Source: UBA6170 sp942491385
GTDB taxonomy: Bacteria; Chloroflexota; Anaerolineae; Anaerolineales; Anaerolineaceae
Direction of reading: 5' to 3'
Assembly: GCA_942491385.1 (NCBI GenBank)
Contig: CALOAF010000011.1
Coordinates: 62,001-126,000 of the forward strand
Length of the DNA stretch: 64,000 bases
Shown: one piece after another, positions 1 to 8,285 of the stretch
How the letters are laid out: every line of letters starts with the position of its first letter
How positions within the stretch are numbered: the first letter of the stretch is position 1
Notes under the pieces: generated by a model
The model's input: the letters and a program-made list of their open reading frames with translations, nothing else
Told to the model about the DNA's origin: nothing
Databases searched by the model: none
Translations under genes and position numbers: made by a program

Positions 1-936
1 ATAGGTGTTGCCATGCGAACCTTTCGGCCAACTCATGACTGATTTTTTGGTAATTAAAGCCCCGAATGGTACACCGGATGCGATTCCCTTTGCTGAAGTG
101 ATAATATCAGGTTCAACACCAAAATTCTCTATCGACCACCATTTTCCTGTACGGCCCATTCCGGCTTGCACTTCATCAGCGATTAATAGAATGCCATGTT
201 TATCGCATAGCGCTCGTAAGGCAGGGAAAAATCCAGCTGGTGGAACAATATAACCTCCCTCTCCTTGAATTGGTTCAACCAGAATCCCGGCTACTTCATC
301 GGCAGGTAAGATTTTCTCAAAAACCTGATCTTCGATATATTCAATGATTCGTTCACCGTAGTCCTGTCCTGGTGTTACAGTGAACATCGGTCGATAAGGA
401 TCGGGAAACGGGACATGAGTTACTCCGTTCATCATTGGGAAGAAACCACGTTTGTAATTGGGTTTGCTGGCTGTGAAAGTTACAGCCCCCATCGTTCTAC
501 CGTGAAAACCACCTAAAAACCCAATGAAACTGGAACGCTTGGTATGATATCTCGCCAGCTTAATGGCGCCTTCTACACTTTCAGTACCTGAGTTGGTAAC
601 GAAGACGCGGGTATCCTCCTGGAAAGGGGAAATTTCTGCCAATTTTTCAGATAGTTCAATCCACTTTTCATGATAAAAATCAGAAGATATATGAATGAAT
701 TTTTCAGCCTGCTCCTGTATTGCTTTAACTACATCAGGATGGCTATGTCCGGTTGAAGCAACAGCAATACCTGCCGCAAAGTCTAGAAAACGATTTCCAT
801 CCACATCCCACACTTCAGTTCCTTTGCCGTGATGCATGACAAAGGGGTAGCCACGCGGATATGAGGGGGATACAACTTTGAGATCACGTTCGATCAATGC
901 TTTCGCTTTTGGACCAGGTACATTTAACGGTTTCAT
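1..936 (-). CDS. Class III (4-aminobutyrate/ornithine-type) aminotransferase, C-terminus beyond window
   Basis: Fold-type I PLP enzyme that moves an amino group from an omega-amino acid (4-aminobutyrate, acetylornithine or similar) to a 2-oxo acid in the cytoplasm. I read 312 codons; roughly the last 120-130 residues of a normal ~440-aa enzyme lie beyond base 1. In order: SGTESVEGAIKLAR (phosphate cup), GFHGRTMGAV, EPIQGEGGY, IADEVQAGMGRTG and, close to the cut, the Schiff-base lysine in TSAKGIASGVPFGA. The ATG at 936 has AAGGAG just upstream. It lies 105 bp downstream of the ROK kinase on the same strand, in an AT-rich gap. The stretch after GFHGRTMGA looks more like 4-aminobutyrate aminotransferase than ArgD, but the substrate cannot be fixed from sequence. 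Confidence 0.9.
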   Translation of the reverse strand, partial: MKPLNVPGPKAKALIERDLKVVSPSYPRGYPFVMHHGKGTEVWDVDGNRFLDFAAGIAVASTGHSHPDVVKAIQEQAEKFIHISSDFYHEKWIELSEKLAEISPFQEDTRVFVTNSGTESVEGAIKLARYHTKRSSFIGFLGGFHGRTMGAVTFTASKPNYKRGFFPMMNGVTHVPFPDPYRPMFTVTPGQDYGERIIEYIEDQVFEKILPADEVAGILVEPIQGEGGYIVPPAGFFPALRALCDKHGILLIADEVQAGMGRTGKWWSIENFGVEPDIITSAKGIASGVPFGALITKKSVMSWPKGSHGNTY

Positions 937-1041
937 TACTTCTCCTTCAGAAATTTGATTGATTGAGCTGGTAGATATTTATATTATTAGATTTAGAAAT
1001 TAGTTTTTTTAAAAATGTGTATAAGTTGAAGTTAGAGGATT

Positions 1042-1974
1042 TTAAAATATTTTGGTGATTAATAATGCCAGCGCGCCTTTGAGACCAACATCATCTCCTA
1101 ATTGAGACGTTGTAAATACTAATCCATCAAGATAAGCCGGTGATATCAATCTCTCCTTCAATGATTTACGCATCGGTTCGAAGAGAAGTTCACCAGCGGA
1201 TGACACACCCCCTCCAAAGATCACGATGGAAGGATTTAACATGTGTAAAAAATTTGCAACAGCAATGCCTAAGTAATAACCTGCCCGATCGTAGGCTTCA
1301 ATAGCCAATGCATCTCCAAGGTGAGCGGCTTCATTGATATCTTTTCCAGTAATTTCCTCCAATTGACTCAAAATTGTTGTCCTGGAAATAGTAATTTGTT
1401 CTTTCACAAAATTGATTATCCCGGTTCCAGATGATATTGCTTCGATGTGTCCCTGTTTTCCACAACCACAAATGGGACCATCAGGCAACACCGTCACATG
1501 CCCAAATTCACCTGCCAGACCTTTATGTCCAAGTAGTAAATTATTATTAATGATCGCACCACTACCAATACCGGTAGAAATGGTCAGGTAAAGAAGATTT
1601 TGATGTCCGATACCAGCTCCAAATTTCCATTCTCCCAAGGCTGCAAGGTTAGCATCATTTCCCAAAAAAACTGGAACATTAAAAACATCTTCCAATATTT
1701 TCATCAAGGGATAATTTTCCCAACCAGGAATATTCGGCGCTTCATAAACAACACCTAAATTTGGATCCAGAAAACCTGGAGCAGCTACAGCAATTGCTTT
1801 TATGGTGTGATCTTCCTTAATTTCCTGGATTGATTGAATTAATCTGTCAACAGGTAATTGGTTTTTTGATTGAGTTGGAATCTTCTTTTGTTTGATGGAA
1901 TTTAAAGTTTCAATATCATAAGACGCGACCCTAATTTGAGTTCCACCGACATCCGAGACAACATATATTTCCAT
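1042..1974 (-). CDS. ROK-family sugar kinase (glucokinase-like)
   Basis: ATP-dependent cytoplasmic sugar kinase, most likely glucokinase (glucose to glucose-6-phosphate), 310 aa, the usual ROK length. N-terminal SDVGGTQIRVASYD is the phosphate-1 loop; GNDANLAALGEWKFG carries the catalytic Asp; TISTGIGSGAI follows. The zinc motif CGCGKQGHIEAISSGTG has His where many members have the third Cys. There is no N-terminal helix-turn-helix, so it is a kinase and not a NagC-type repressor. I start at the ATG at 1974; an in-frame TTG sits one codon upstream. A TATAAT box ends only 7 bases before this ATG, so the transcript may be leaderless. It is divergent from yvcK. NagK or another hexokinase role is possible. 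Confidence 0.88.
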   Translation of the reverse strand: MEIYVVSDVGGTQIRVASYDIETLNSIKQKKIPTQSKNQLPVDRLIQSIQEIKEDHTIKAIAVAAPGFLDPNLGVVYEAPNIPGWENYPLMKILEDVFNVPVFLGNDANLAALGEWKFGAGIGHQNLLYLTISTGIGSGAIINNNLLLGHKGLAGEFGHVTVLPDGPICGCGKQGHIEAISSGTGIINFVKEQITISRTTILSQLEEITGKDINEAAHLGDALAIEAYDRAGYYLGIAVANFLHMLNPSIVIFGGGVSSAGELLFEPMRKSLKERLISPAYLDGLVFTTSQLGDDVGLKGALALLITKIF

Positions 1975-1981
1975 CAAACGA

Positions 1982-2008
1982 ATTATAGCATAGGCGTACT
2001 GGTTGCAA
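1982..2008 (-). promoter_or_regulatory. Promoter of the ROK kinase gene
   Basis: Read on the minus strand: TTGCAA (2008-2003), a 15-base spacer, TATAAT (1987-1982), seven bases, then the ATG at 1974. A start site about 7 bases after the -10 box would coincide with the ATG, giving a leaderless mRNA. No Shine-Dalgarno is visible. The spacer is short (15 rather than 17), so the -35 element is less certain than the -10. Confidence 0.5.
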
Positions 2009-2157
2009 TAATTGTCTTTTTGTCAAAAAAAATGGACAAAGATAATCGGAATATGGAAAGGGCTGAGATTCATTGATCTGATGATTTTGCTTTTCATCAA
2101 CGTTTAGAATTTGGCATATCTGTAAATGGATTGACTCTTAATATAAACCGAATTATC

Positions 2158-3516
2158 ATGAATTCGATGATGACACAGCGCCAAACCGTTGAAAAAAGAA
2201 TTAAATATCAATTATTTCGATTCTTTCGATGGTTTAAACCAGGGATTGGTATCAAAAGGTGGGGATTGCTCATCGTTCTTGGTTCTATGATGATCGGGTT
2301 AGGGTTTGCAGTGGTCGTACTGGATATCTATCGAAATACTCCCGATACTTGGTATTTACCTGTGATTGCATTTCTTTCATTACGGTTTCTATCACGTCCA
2401 ATCCGCGCACTTATTTTTGGTTTGGGTGGCATTCTCTTGATTGTGGTTGGCGTGTGGGGGATCAATCGAACTCTCTTGAAACCATTTTTGCGTCCAGGGA
2501 AGCATCTGGTAGATACTGTTAGTCAATTTCAAAGGCTTGATAAAGGAAAAAAAATTGTCGTTATCGGGGGTGGAACGGGATTATCTTCTTTATTAAGAGG
2601 TTTAAAGAAACATTCAGCCAATATTACTGCGATTGTGACGGTCGCTGATGATGGAGGGTCTTCAGGAGAATTACGGAGACGTATGGGCATTCTTCCTCCG
2701 GGCGATATCCGAAGTTGTCTGGCTGCATTATCAAATGACGAGGAATTAACCACTCAGCTTTTCCAATACAGGTTTGGAGATGAAGCAGGCTTGAATGGAC
2801 ATTCCTTAGGAAATCTTTTAATAACTGCCTTGACCGATATAACTGGAAGTTTCGAAGAAGCTGTGGCTGAATCAGGTCGGGTTCTGGCTGTTCAAGGAAA
2901 AGTATTCCCTTCCACGTTACGTGATGTGCGGCTGGTTGCGCAAGTTCAGGTTGAGGATTCAAACATAGAAATTAAAGTTCGTGGTGAAAGTGAAATTCCA
3001 AGGAAAGGCGGAAAAATAAAGAGAGTCTGGTTGGAACCCAATAATCCATTAGCTTATCCGCCAACTATTCAAGCTATTCTTAATGCTGATGTAATTATTG
3101 TAGGACCAGGTTCTTTATATACAAGTATTATCCCCAACATGCTTGTTCCGGATATTGCAGAAGCTATCCGTGCCAGTCGGGGATTGAGATTTTTGATTTG
3201 TAATGTTGCCACACAACCTGGAGAAACAGAAGGTTATACCTGTGGTGATCATATTAAAGCGATAGAGAAAATAATAGGTAAAGGTATTTTTGATGTCGTG
3301 ATTTGTAATGATAATATAAGCGGGCGATTACCCAAGGATATTGATTATGTCCCCATTGACAATGGACTGGAAGAAGAATATCCTATTTATAGTGCTAATC
3401 TGAGTGATATAGAAGCACCATGGAGACATGATTCTACAAAACTTGCTTCAGCAATTCTTGATTTGTATAATGAAAGAACCGGACCGATTAGCCGCGAGTT
3501 GAATTCAGAATTGTGA
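2158..3516 (+). CDS. yvcK: YvcK/CofD-like gluconeogenesis factor with N-terminal membrane anchor
   Basis: YvcK proteins bind UDP-N-acetylglucosamine and are needed in Gram-positive bacteria for growth on gluconeogenic carbon and for correct PBP placement; they share the CofD fold. The hallmark VIGGGTGLSSLLRGLK is followed by VTVADDGGSSGELRRR, LPPGDIRSCLAAL, LNGHSLGNLLITAL and VGPGSLYTSIIPN. Unlike short YvcK proteins, it has about 130 extra N-terminal residues with two or three hydrophobic segments (such as WGLLIVLGSMMIGLGFAVVV), suggesting membrane anchoring. The start is uncertain: ATG at 2158, 2167 or 2170, none with a strong ribosome site; an in-frame TTG lies at 2131. It ends 54 bp before gap, linking a cell-wall/carbon-flux regulator to glycolysis. 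Confidence 0.9.
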   Translation: MNSMMTQRQTVEKRIKYQLFRFFRWFKPGIGIKRWGLLIVLGSMMIGLGFAVVVLDIYRNTPDTWYLPVIAFLSLRFLSRPIRALIFGLGGILLIVVGVWGINRTLLKPFLRPGKHLVDTVSQFQRLDKGKKIVVIGGGTGLSSLLRGLKKHSANITAIVTVADDGGSSGELRRRMGILPPGDIRSCLAALSNDEELTTQLFQYRFGDEAGLNGHSLGNLLITALTDITGSFEEAVAESGRVLAVQGKVFPSTLRDVRLVAQVQVEDSNIEIKVRGESEIPRKGGKIKRVWLEPNNPLAYPPTIQAILNADVIIVGPGSLYTSIIPNMLVPDIAEAIRASRGLRFLICNVATQPGETEGYTCGDHIKAIEKIIGKGIFDVVICNDNISGRLPKDIDYVPIDNGLEEEYPIYSANLSDIEAPWRHDSTKLASAILDLYNERTGPISRELNSEL

Positions 3517-3570
3517 ACTTTTATACAAATAAGTGGTAAAATTTGTCCAAAGAATTAAAAGGAGGATAGT

Positions 3571-4608
3571 ATGACTGTAAAAGTAGGTATTAATGGTTTT
3601 GGCCGCATTGGTCGCCAGGTTTTAAAGGCAATTTTGGAAACTTATTCAGATATGCTTGAAGTTGTTGCAATTAACGATCTTTTTGATGCTGCTACAAATG
3701 CACATCTGTTTAAGTACGATTCTAATTATGGGATCTTCCCGGGGACAGTAACTGTTGACGGCGCTGATCTGGTTATTAACGGCAAGACTGTAAAAGTCTT
3801 TGCTGAAAAAGATCCTGGCAATTTGCCCTGGAAGGATCTGGGTGTAGAGATTGTTATTGAAGCCACCGGTGTTTTCCGGGACAAGCTTAGCAATTCTGCG
3901 AAAGGAAAACCAGGGGCTGAAGTGCATATCACCAAAGGTGGTGCAAAAAAGGTTATTATCACAGCACCTGCCAAGAACGAGGATATCACGATCGTATTAG
4001 GTGTCAACGATGACAAATATGACCCGGCTGTTCACCATGTTGTATCAAATGCTTCCTGTACAACAAATTGTCTCGCTCCTGCAGCAAAAGTTGTACATGA
4101 TAATTGGGTAATCAAACGCGGGATGATGACAACTATTCATTCTTACACAAATGATCAAAGAATTCTGGATGTTGCCCATAGTGATCCTCGCCGTGCACGT
4201 GCTGCCGCTATGAATATTATTCCAACAACAACTGGCGCAGCGAAGGCAGTTGCTTTGGTCATCCCTGATCTAAAAGGCAAGTTTGACGGTTATGCGTTAC
4301 GTGTTCCAACACCGACTGTATCGATCGTAGATTTTGTCGCTGAAGTGGAAAAACCAGTGACAGTGGAAGAATTAAATGCAGCTTTCAAGGCAGCTGCGGA
4401 TGGTCCTCTCAAGGGTATCCTGGGCTTCTGCACTGAGCCATTGGTTTCCATGGACTTTAAAGGCGATAGCCGCTCATCAATCATCGATGCCGAAAACACC
4501 ATGGTTATGGGTGAAACCATGGTGAAGGTTGTTACATGGTACGATAATGAATGGGGCTATTCTTGCCGAACTGTGGATTTAGCCGCCAAAATGGCAAAAT
4601 CTCTCTAG
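3571..4608 (+). CDS. gap: Glyceraldehyde-3-phosphate dehydrogenase, type I
   Basis: Cytoplasmic glycolytic/gluconeogenic enzyme converting glyceraldehyde-3-phosphate, NAD+ and phosphate to 1,3-bisphosphoglycerate; 345 aa, the usual size is ~335. It starts INGFGRIGRQVLK (Rossmann P-loop), then AINDLFDA whose Asp favours NAD+ over NADP+. The catalytic Cys is in SNASCTTNCLAPAAKV, with the base His in TTIHSYTNDQRILD, and the C-terminus has WYDNEWGYSCR. AAAAGGAGGATAGT precedes the ATG, one of the best ribosome sites in the window, fitting a highly expressed gene. It is followed by a nested hairpin and pgk, whose product uses its product. Confidence 0.98.
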   Translation: MTVKVGINGFGRIGRQVLKAILETYSDMLEVVAINDLFDAATNAHLFKYDSNYGIFPGTVTVDGADLVINGKTVKVFAEKDPGNLPWKDLGVEIVIEATGVFRDKLSNSAKGKPGAEVHITKGGAKKVIITAPAKNEDITIVLGVNDDKYDPAVHHVVSNASCTTNCLAPAAKVVHDNWVIKRGMMTTIHSYTNDQRILDVAHSDPRRARAAAMNIIPTTTGAAKAVALVIPDLKGKFDGYALRVPTPTVSIVDFVAEVEKPVTVEELNAAFKAAADGPLKGILGFCTEPLVSMDFKGDSRSSIIDAENTMVMGETMVKVVTWYDNEWGYSCRTVDLAAKMAKSL

Positions 4609-4630
4609 TCATTTATTATTGAAAAACGGT

Positions 4631-4671
4631 GATGCGTAGTTAGCGCAAATTCTTGCGGTAATATACGCATC
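4631..4671 (+). other. Nested hairpin between gap and pgk
   Basis: Outer arms GATGCGTA (4631-4638) and TACGCATC (4664-4671) are perfect complements. Inside them CGCAA (4644-4648) and TTGCG (4653-4657) pair around an ATTC loop. A short ATTTT follows, too weak for a classical terminator. In an mRNA spanning gap-pgk it could be a partial terminator or a processing/stability element setting the gap:pgk ratio. That role is inference; the pairing is read directly. Confidence 0.55.
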
Positions 4672-4719
4672 ATTTTGAATCAATTCCAAATGGTTACAAT
4701 TCAAGAATAGGAATCAATA

Positions 4720-5895
4720 ATGTTTAACAAGAAGAGTGTTTCTGATATTGATGTCAAAGGGAAAAAAGTATTGGTGCGGGTAGATTTTAACGTTCCCATT
4801 AAAGAGGGAGTAATTAAGGATGATACTCGCATTACGTCAGCATTACCAACCATCCAATATTTACTCGATCACGGGGCGGCGGTTATTTTGTTTTCTCACC
4901 TGGGCCGTCCCAAAGGTGAACCTAACCCACAATTTTCATTAGCTCCGGTTGCAGAGTATTTAGACTCGTTAATTCCCAATAAAGTGAAATTTATTGGTGA
5001 TTGTATCGGTGAAGTTGCAGAAACTGCTACCGCTGCATTACAGCCAGGAGAAGTTCTGGTCCTGGAAAACACACGCTTCTATAAAGAAGAAACAAAAAAT
5101 GATCCGGAGATGTCCAAGAAATTTGCAAAATTAGCGGACATTTATGTCAATGATGCATTTGGTTCCGCCCATCGTGCCCATGCTTCCACCGAAGGGGTTG
5201 CGCATTATTTACCGGCAGTGGCTGGATTCCTGATGGAAAAAGAAATCCGGTATCTTGGTCAGGCGATTGCAAACCCTGCCAGACCTTTCGTCGCCATTTT
5301 AGGTGGTGCAAAGATTAGCGACAAAATAGGGGTGATTGATAATTTGTTACAAAAAGCTGATGCAGTTCTGATTGGTGGTGGTATGGCCAATACTTTTCTC
5401 AAAGCACAGGGTTTTGAAATGGGGGACTCCTTAGTGGAAGAAGAAGCTGTCGAAACTGCAAAAGAGCTATTGGAAAAAGGTGGTGACAAATTACTGCTAC
5501 CCATCGATTTGATTTTAGCGAATGCTTTTGATAACGAAGCTGATAGTAAGGTAACTTTGGTAGAAAATGTACCAATAGGTTGGCGAATTCTCGATATTGG
5601 TCCAGCTACTATTGATAAATTTGCCAAAGTGATAGATGTCGCTGGTACGGTTGTTTGGAATGGCCCCATGGGTGTTTTCGAAATGCCAAAATTCGCGGAG
5701 GGTACCTTTGGTGTTGCCAAAGCCGTCGCTGCTTCTGAGGCTGTCTCGATTATAGGGGGAGGAGATTCAGTATCAGCTATAAATCAATCAGGTTTAGCAT
5801 CCCAGGTTACCCACATTTCCACTGGTGGTGGTGCTTCATTGGAGATGCTTGAAGGAAAATTGTTGCCGGGGTTGGCAGCTTTACAGGATAAGTGA
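4720..5895 (+). CDS. pgk: Phosphoglycerate kinase
   Basis: Transfers phosphate from 1,3-bisphosphoglycerate to ADP, giving 3-phosphoglycerate and ATP, the step after GAPDH. 391 aa, full length. N-terminal substrate-binding motif KKVLVRVDFNVPIKEG, then SHLGRPKGEPN (PGK signature), ENTRFYKEETKNDPEM, and the C-terminal nucleotide domain with GGAKISDKIGVIDNLL, WNGPMGVFEMPKFAEGT and GGGDSVSAI. The ribosome site before the ATG is weak (TAGGAATCAATA), which may matter given the hairpin upstream. Its product also feeds the serC/serA pathway encoded at 53.4-55.4 kb. Confidence 0.98.
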   Translation: MFNKKSVSDIDVKGKKVLVRVDFNVPIKEGVIKDDTRITSALPTIQYLLDHGAAVILFSHLGRPKGEPNPQFSLAPVAEYLDSLIPNKVKFIGDCIGEVAETATAALQPGEVLVLENTRFYKEETKNDPEMSKKFAKLADIYVNDAFGSAHRAHASTEGVAHYLPAVAGFLMEKEIRYLGQAIANPARPFVAILGGAKISDKIGVIDNLLQKADAVLIGGGMANTFLKAQGFEMGDSLVEEEAVETAKELLEKGGDKLLLPIDLILANAFDNEADSKVTLVENVPIGWRILDIGPATIDKFAKVIDVAGTVVWNGPMGVFEMPKFAEGTFGVAKAVAASEAVSIIGGGDSVSAINQSGLASQVTHISTGGGASLEMLEGKLLPGLAALQDK

Positions 5896-5921
5896 TTTCC
5901 CCCCAAATTTAAAAATTCTGG

Positions 5922-6020
5922 TATAATTCGCGGGCTGCCCTTCGTAAGTAAAATTTTTGGACAAACAGTTCCCTTCTCAGGAGGATAAATCTTCTTATCA
6001 GGTGAATTGGAGGAAATAAG
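5922..6020 (+). promoter_or_regulatory. rpsT promoter -10 and structured leader
   Basis: A TATAAT box (5922-5927) lies about 95 bp before rpsT with no convincing -35. The leader holds an AGGAGGATAAA sequence (5979-5989) not followed by a start codon; GATAA (5984-5988) and TTATC (5995-5999) can form a small hairpin. The real ribosome site is the later GGAGGAAATAAG directly before the TTG start. Decoy Shine-Dalgarno plus UUG start is a plausible setting for S20 autoregulation, as known for the E. coli gene; here it is inference. Confidence 0.45.
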
Positions 6021-6299
6021 TTGGCTAATATTAAATCTGCGATCAAACGCAACAAGCAAAATGAAAAACGTCGTGTACGCAACCGCGTATACCGTGGACG
6101 CGCCAGAACTTTTGTATACAAAGCTCGAAATGTAATCGAGAATGAGGATTCAAAAGAAGTAGTGATGGCCAGTGTAGCTGAAGCTGTAAAAGCTTTAGAC
6201 CTGGCTGCTCAAAAAGGTGTTATCCACAAAAACAATGCTGCACGTCGCAAAAGCCGTTTGATGAAACGACTTTCGAACTTACAATCAGAAGAAAAGTAA
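6021..6299 (+). CDS. rpsT: 30S ribosomal protein S20, TTG start
   Basis: Primary 16S rRNA-binding protein of the small subunit, 92 aa, very basic: ANIKSAIKRNKQNEKRRVRN then RGRARTFVYKARNVIE and KNNAARRKSRLMKRL, all typical of S20. The start is TTG at 6021, fixed by GGAGGAAATAAG immediately upstream and by the conserved ANIKSA N-terminus. E. coli rpsT also uses UUG, where it limits translation and takes part in autoregulation, so the rare start looks functional. The gene is monocistronic: a terminator follows at 6322. Confidence 0.96.
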   Translation: MANIKSAIKRNKQNEKRRVRNRVYRGRARTFVYKARNVIENEDSKEVVMASVAEAVKALDLAAQKGVIHKNNAARRKSRLMKRLSNLQSEEK

Positions 6300-6321
6300 G
6301 TTTTTTATCATTAAGCACCGT

Positions 6322-6354
6322 AAGTGGGAGTTGAAAATCTCCCGCTTTTGGTTT
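6322..6354 (+). terminator. rpsT terminator
   Basis: AAGTGGGAG (6322-6330) pairs with CTCCCGCTT (6339-6347), with one G-U pair and loop TTGAAAAT, followed by a T-rich tail broken by GG. It lies 23 bases after the rpsT stop. Confidence 0.7.
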
Positions 6355-6360
6355 AAATTT

Positions 6361-6446
6361 GATCAAGAAGTTGTTTGAAAGAACTTCTGATCAATGTGAT
6401 ATTTAGAGGTCAAACTCAACTATCGAAACGGGCTTAATGTTATAAT
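6361..6446 (+). promoter_or_regulatory. argS promoter region with an inverted repeat
   Basis: GATCAAGAAGTT (6361-6372) faces AACTTCTGATC (6382-6392), an almost perfect inverted repeat with one bulged base and a 9-base centre. A TATAAT box follows at 6441-6446, 25 bases before the argS ATG, so the repeat lies about 50 bp upstream of the -10 and is DNA-level, as an operator or the tail of the preceding terminator. No clear -35 is visible. Confidence 0.4.
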
Positions 6447-6471
6447 TTTTGATGGTCATGGATAAGTGAAC

Positions 6472-8238
6472 ATGTTTGATCTTGAGCAAAAAAATGTCGA
6501 AGCACAAATAAAGGAATTTGCCAGGGAGAATCGATTACCTGAAATTTCGATTCTATGGAATTGGATTCCATTCAGTGGCCACTGGGGCATTTCCACCTCA
6601 TTATTTGCTTTAGCAGCAGCTGAAGCGCGACAGAAACAGAATAAACTAAATGTTCCTGCAAGAGCCAAGGAATTGGCAGCACAATTAGCAGCGTTTATCG
6701 GTGTTCCATCTGGGTTTGAGAAAGTTGAACCGGTCAACGGTTATCTTAATCTGTATTTTTCCCAATCAGAGTATACGCAGCGAGTTTTTGATGAAGTATT
6801 AACCAAAAAGGATGAGTTTGGTAGATCAGATAAAAAACTTGAAAGAGTTATGGTGGAGTTTTCACAACCAAATACTCATAAAGCCTTTCACGTTGGACAT
6901 TTGCGTTCAGCCATCCTGGGTGATACATTGGCCAGAATTCTGGATTTTGCTGGTTATGATGTTGTCCGTGCCAATTATCCAGGTGATATGGGATTGCATG
7001 TGATTAAATGGTTATGGTGCTATCAGAATTTTCATTCAGGAGAAAAACCAGATACTAACATCACCCATTGGATGGGACAAATCTATGCGGAAGCAAATGC
7101 GAGATTAGAAGCGAATCCAGATTTGGATATAGAAATTCGAGCTTTATACAAACGCTGGGATCAAGGTGACCCTGAGATCGTTAAATTGTGGGAAGATACC
7201 CGAGGATGGTCTTTGCAGGGTTTTTATCAGATCTACAATATTTTGAATATCAAATTTGATGTTTATTATTTCAATAGTCAAATGGAAAAACCTGGCAAAC
7301 AAATAGTTCAGGAGTTGATTGAAAAAGGTATTGCCACCGATGAACGCCCTGATGGGGCGGTGATTGTTAAAATTGATGATATTTTGGGATTAAAAAAAGA
7401 ACAATATCGAGTGCTGGTAGTTCTCAGATCAGACGGGACGGCCTTATATGCAACCGAGGATCTGGCATTGGTGAAACAAAAATTTACTGATTACCCTGAT
7501 TTGCAAAAATCATTGTATATCGTTGATGTACGTCAATCGTTGCATTTTACCCAGGTATTCAAGACAATGGAAATTGCTGGTTACCCCTGGGCTAAACAAT
7601 GTGAACATGTGCCATATGAATTGGTCAGTCTGCCGGGGAATGTGGTGATGGCTTCTCGTGAAGGCACAGTTGTTCTATTGGAAGACTTAATCGGTGAAGC
7701 GACAAAGCGAGCTCATGAGGTTGTTCAAGAGAAAAACCCCGATTTGAGCGATGATCAAAAATGGGCTACAGCCAGAGCTGTTGGTATAGGTGCGATAAAG
7801 TATCCAATGCAAGCCCGGGAAAACACAAAAGTGGTAACATTTGATTGGGAGTCAGCCCTTGATTTCAATGGTCAGGCTGCACCATATATTCAATATGCAT
7901 ACGTACGATGTGGGAGTATTCTTAAGAAAGCTGGAAAGGAAAAAAATAACTCATCAGAAGTAACGTATGAATTATCTCATCAGGAAATTCAACTTGTTGA
8001 TCTTATTTCAAGATTTTCCAGGGAAGTTGAACGAGCGGCAAGTGAATATCGGACAATACAAATTGCTAATTTTGCATATGAAATGGCGAAAACTTTTAAT
8101 AATTTTTATACTCATTGTCCGGTACTTTCAGAAACAGAACCAATTAGAAGCACACGTCTTAATTTAGTTATGGCAACCCGTCAGGTTTTGAAAAATTCTC
8201 TGACTTTGCTGGGCATCACAGCCCCAGAAGCGATGTGA
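6472..8238 (+). CDS. argS: Arginyl-tRNA synthetase
   Basis: Class I synthetase charging tRNA-Arg in the cytoplasm; 588 aa from the ATG at 6472 (a GTG lies two codons upstream). The N-terminal additional domain is followed by the HIGH-type motif HVGHLRSAILGD in NTHKAFHVGHLRS. The KMSKS position reads VVMASREGTVVLLEDL, a degenerate form; atypical second signatures are common in ArgRS. QYAYVRCGSILKKAG opens the C-terminal DALR anticodon-binding domain. The ribosome site is poor (GGATAAGTGAAC) and the 5' leader predicted from the TATAAT box is short. The next gene begins after its TGA with its own Shine-Dalgarno. Confidence 0.95.
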   Translation: MFDLEQKNVEAQIKEFARENRLPEISILWNWIPFSGHWGISTSLFALAAAEARQKQNKLNVPARAKELAAQLAAFIGVPSGFEKVEPVNGYLNLYFSQSEYTQRVFDEVLTKKDEFGRSDKKLERVMVEFSQPNTHKAFHVGHLRSAILGDTLARILDFAGYDVVRANYPGDMGLHVIKWLWCYQNFHSGEKPDTNITHWMGQIYAEANARLEANPDLDIEIRALYKRWDQGDPEIVKLWEDTRGWSLQGFYQIYNILNIKFDVYYFNSQMEKPGKQIVQELIEKGIATDERPDGAVIVKIDDILGLKKEQYRVLVVLRSDGTALYATEDLALVKQKFTDYPDLQKSLYIVDVRQSLHFTQVFKTMEIAGYPWAKQCEHVPYELVSLPGNVVMASREGTVVLLEDLIGEATKRAHEVVQEKNPDLSDDQKWATARAVGIGAIKYPMQARENTKVVTFDWESALDFNGQAAPYIQYAYVRCGSILKKAGKEKNNSSEVTYELSHQEIQLVDLISRFSREVERAASEYRTIQIANFAYEMAKTFNNFYTHCPVLSETEPIRSTRLNLVMATRQVLKNSLTLLGITAPEAM

Positions 8239-8285
8239 ACCGATGGTTAAAAAAATTCAAATCAAAAAGGAGAAATAAAAACCAA

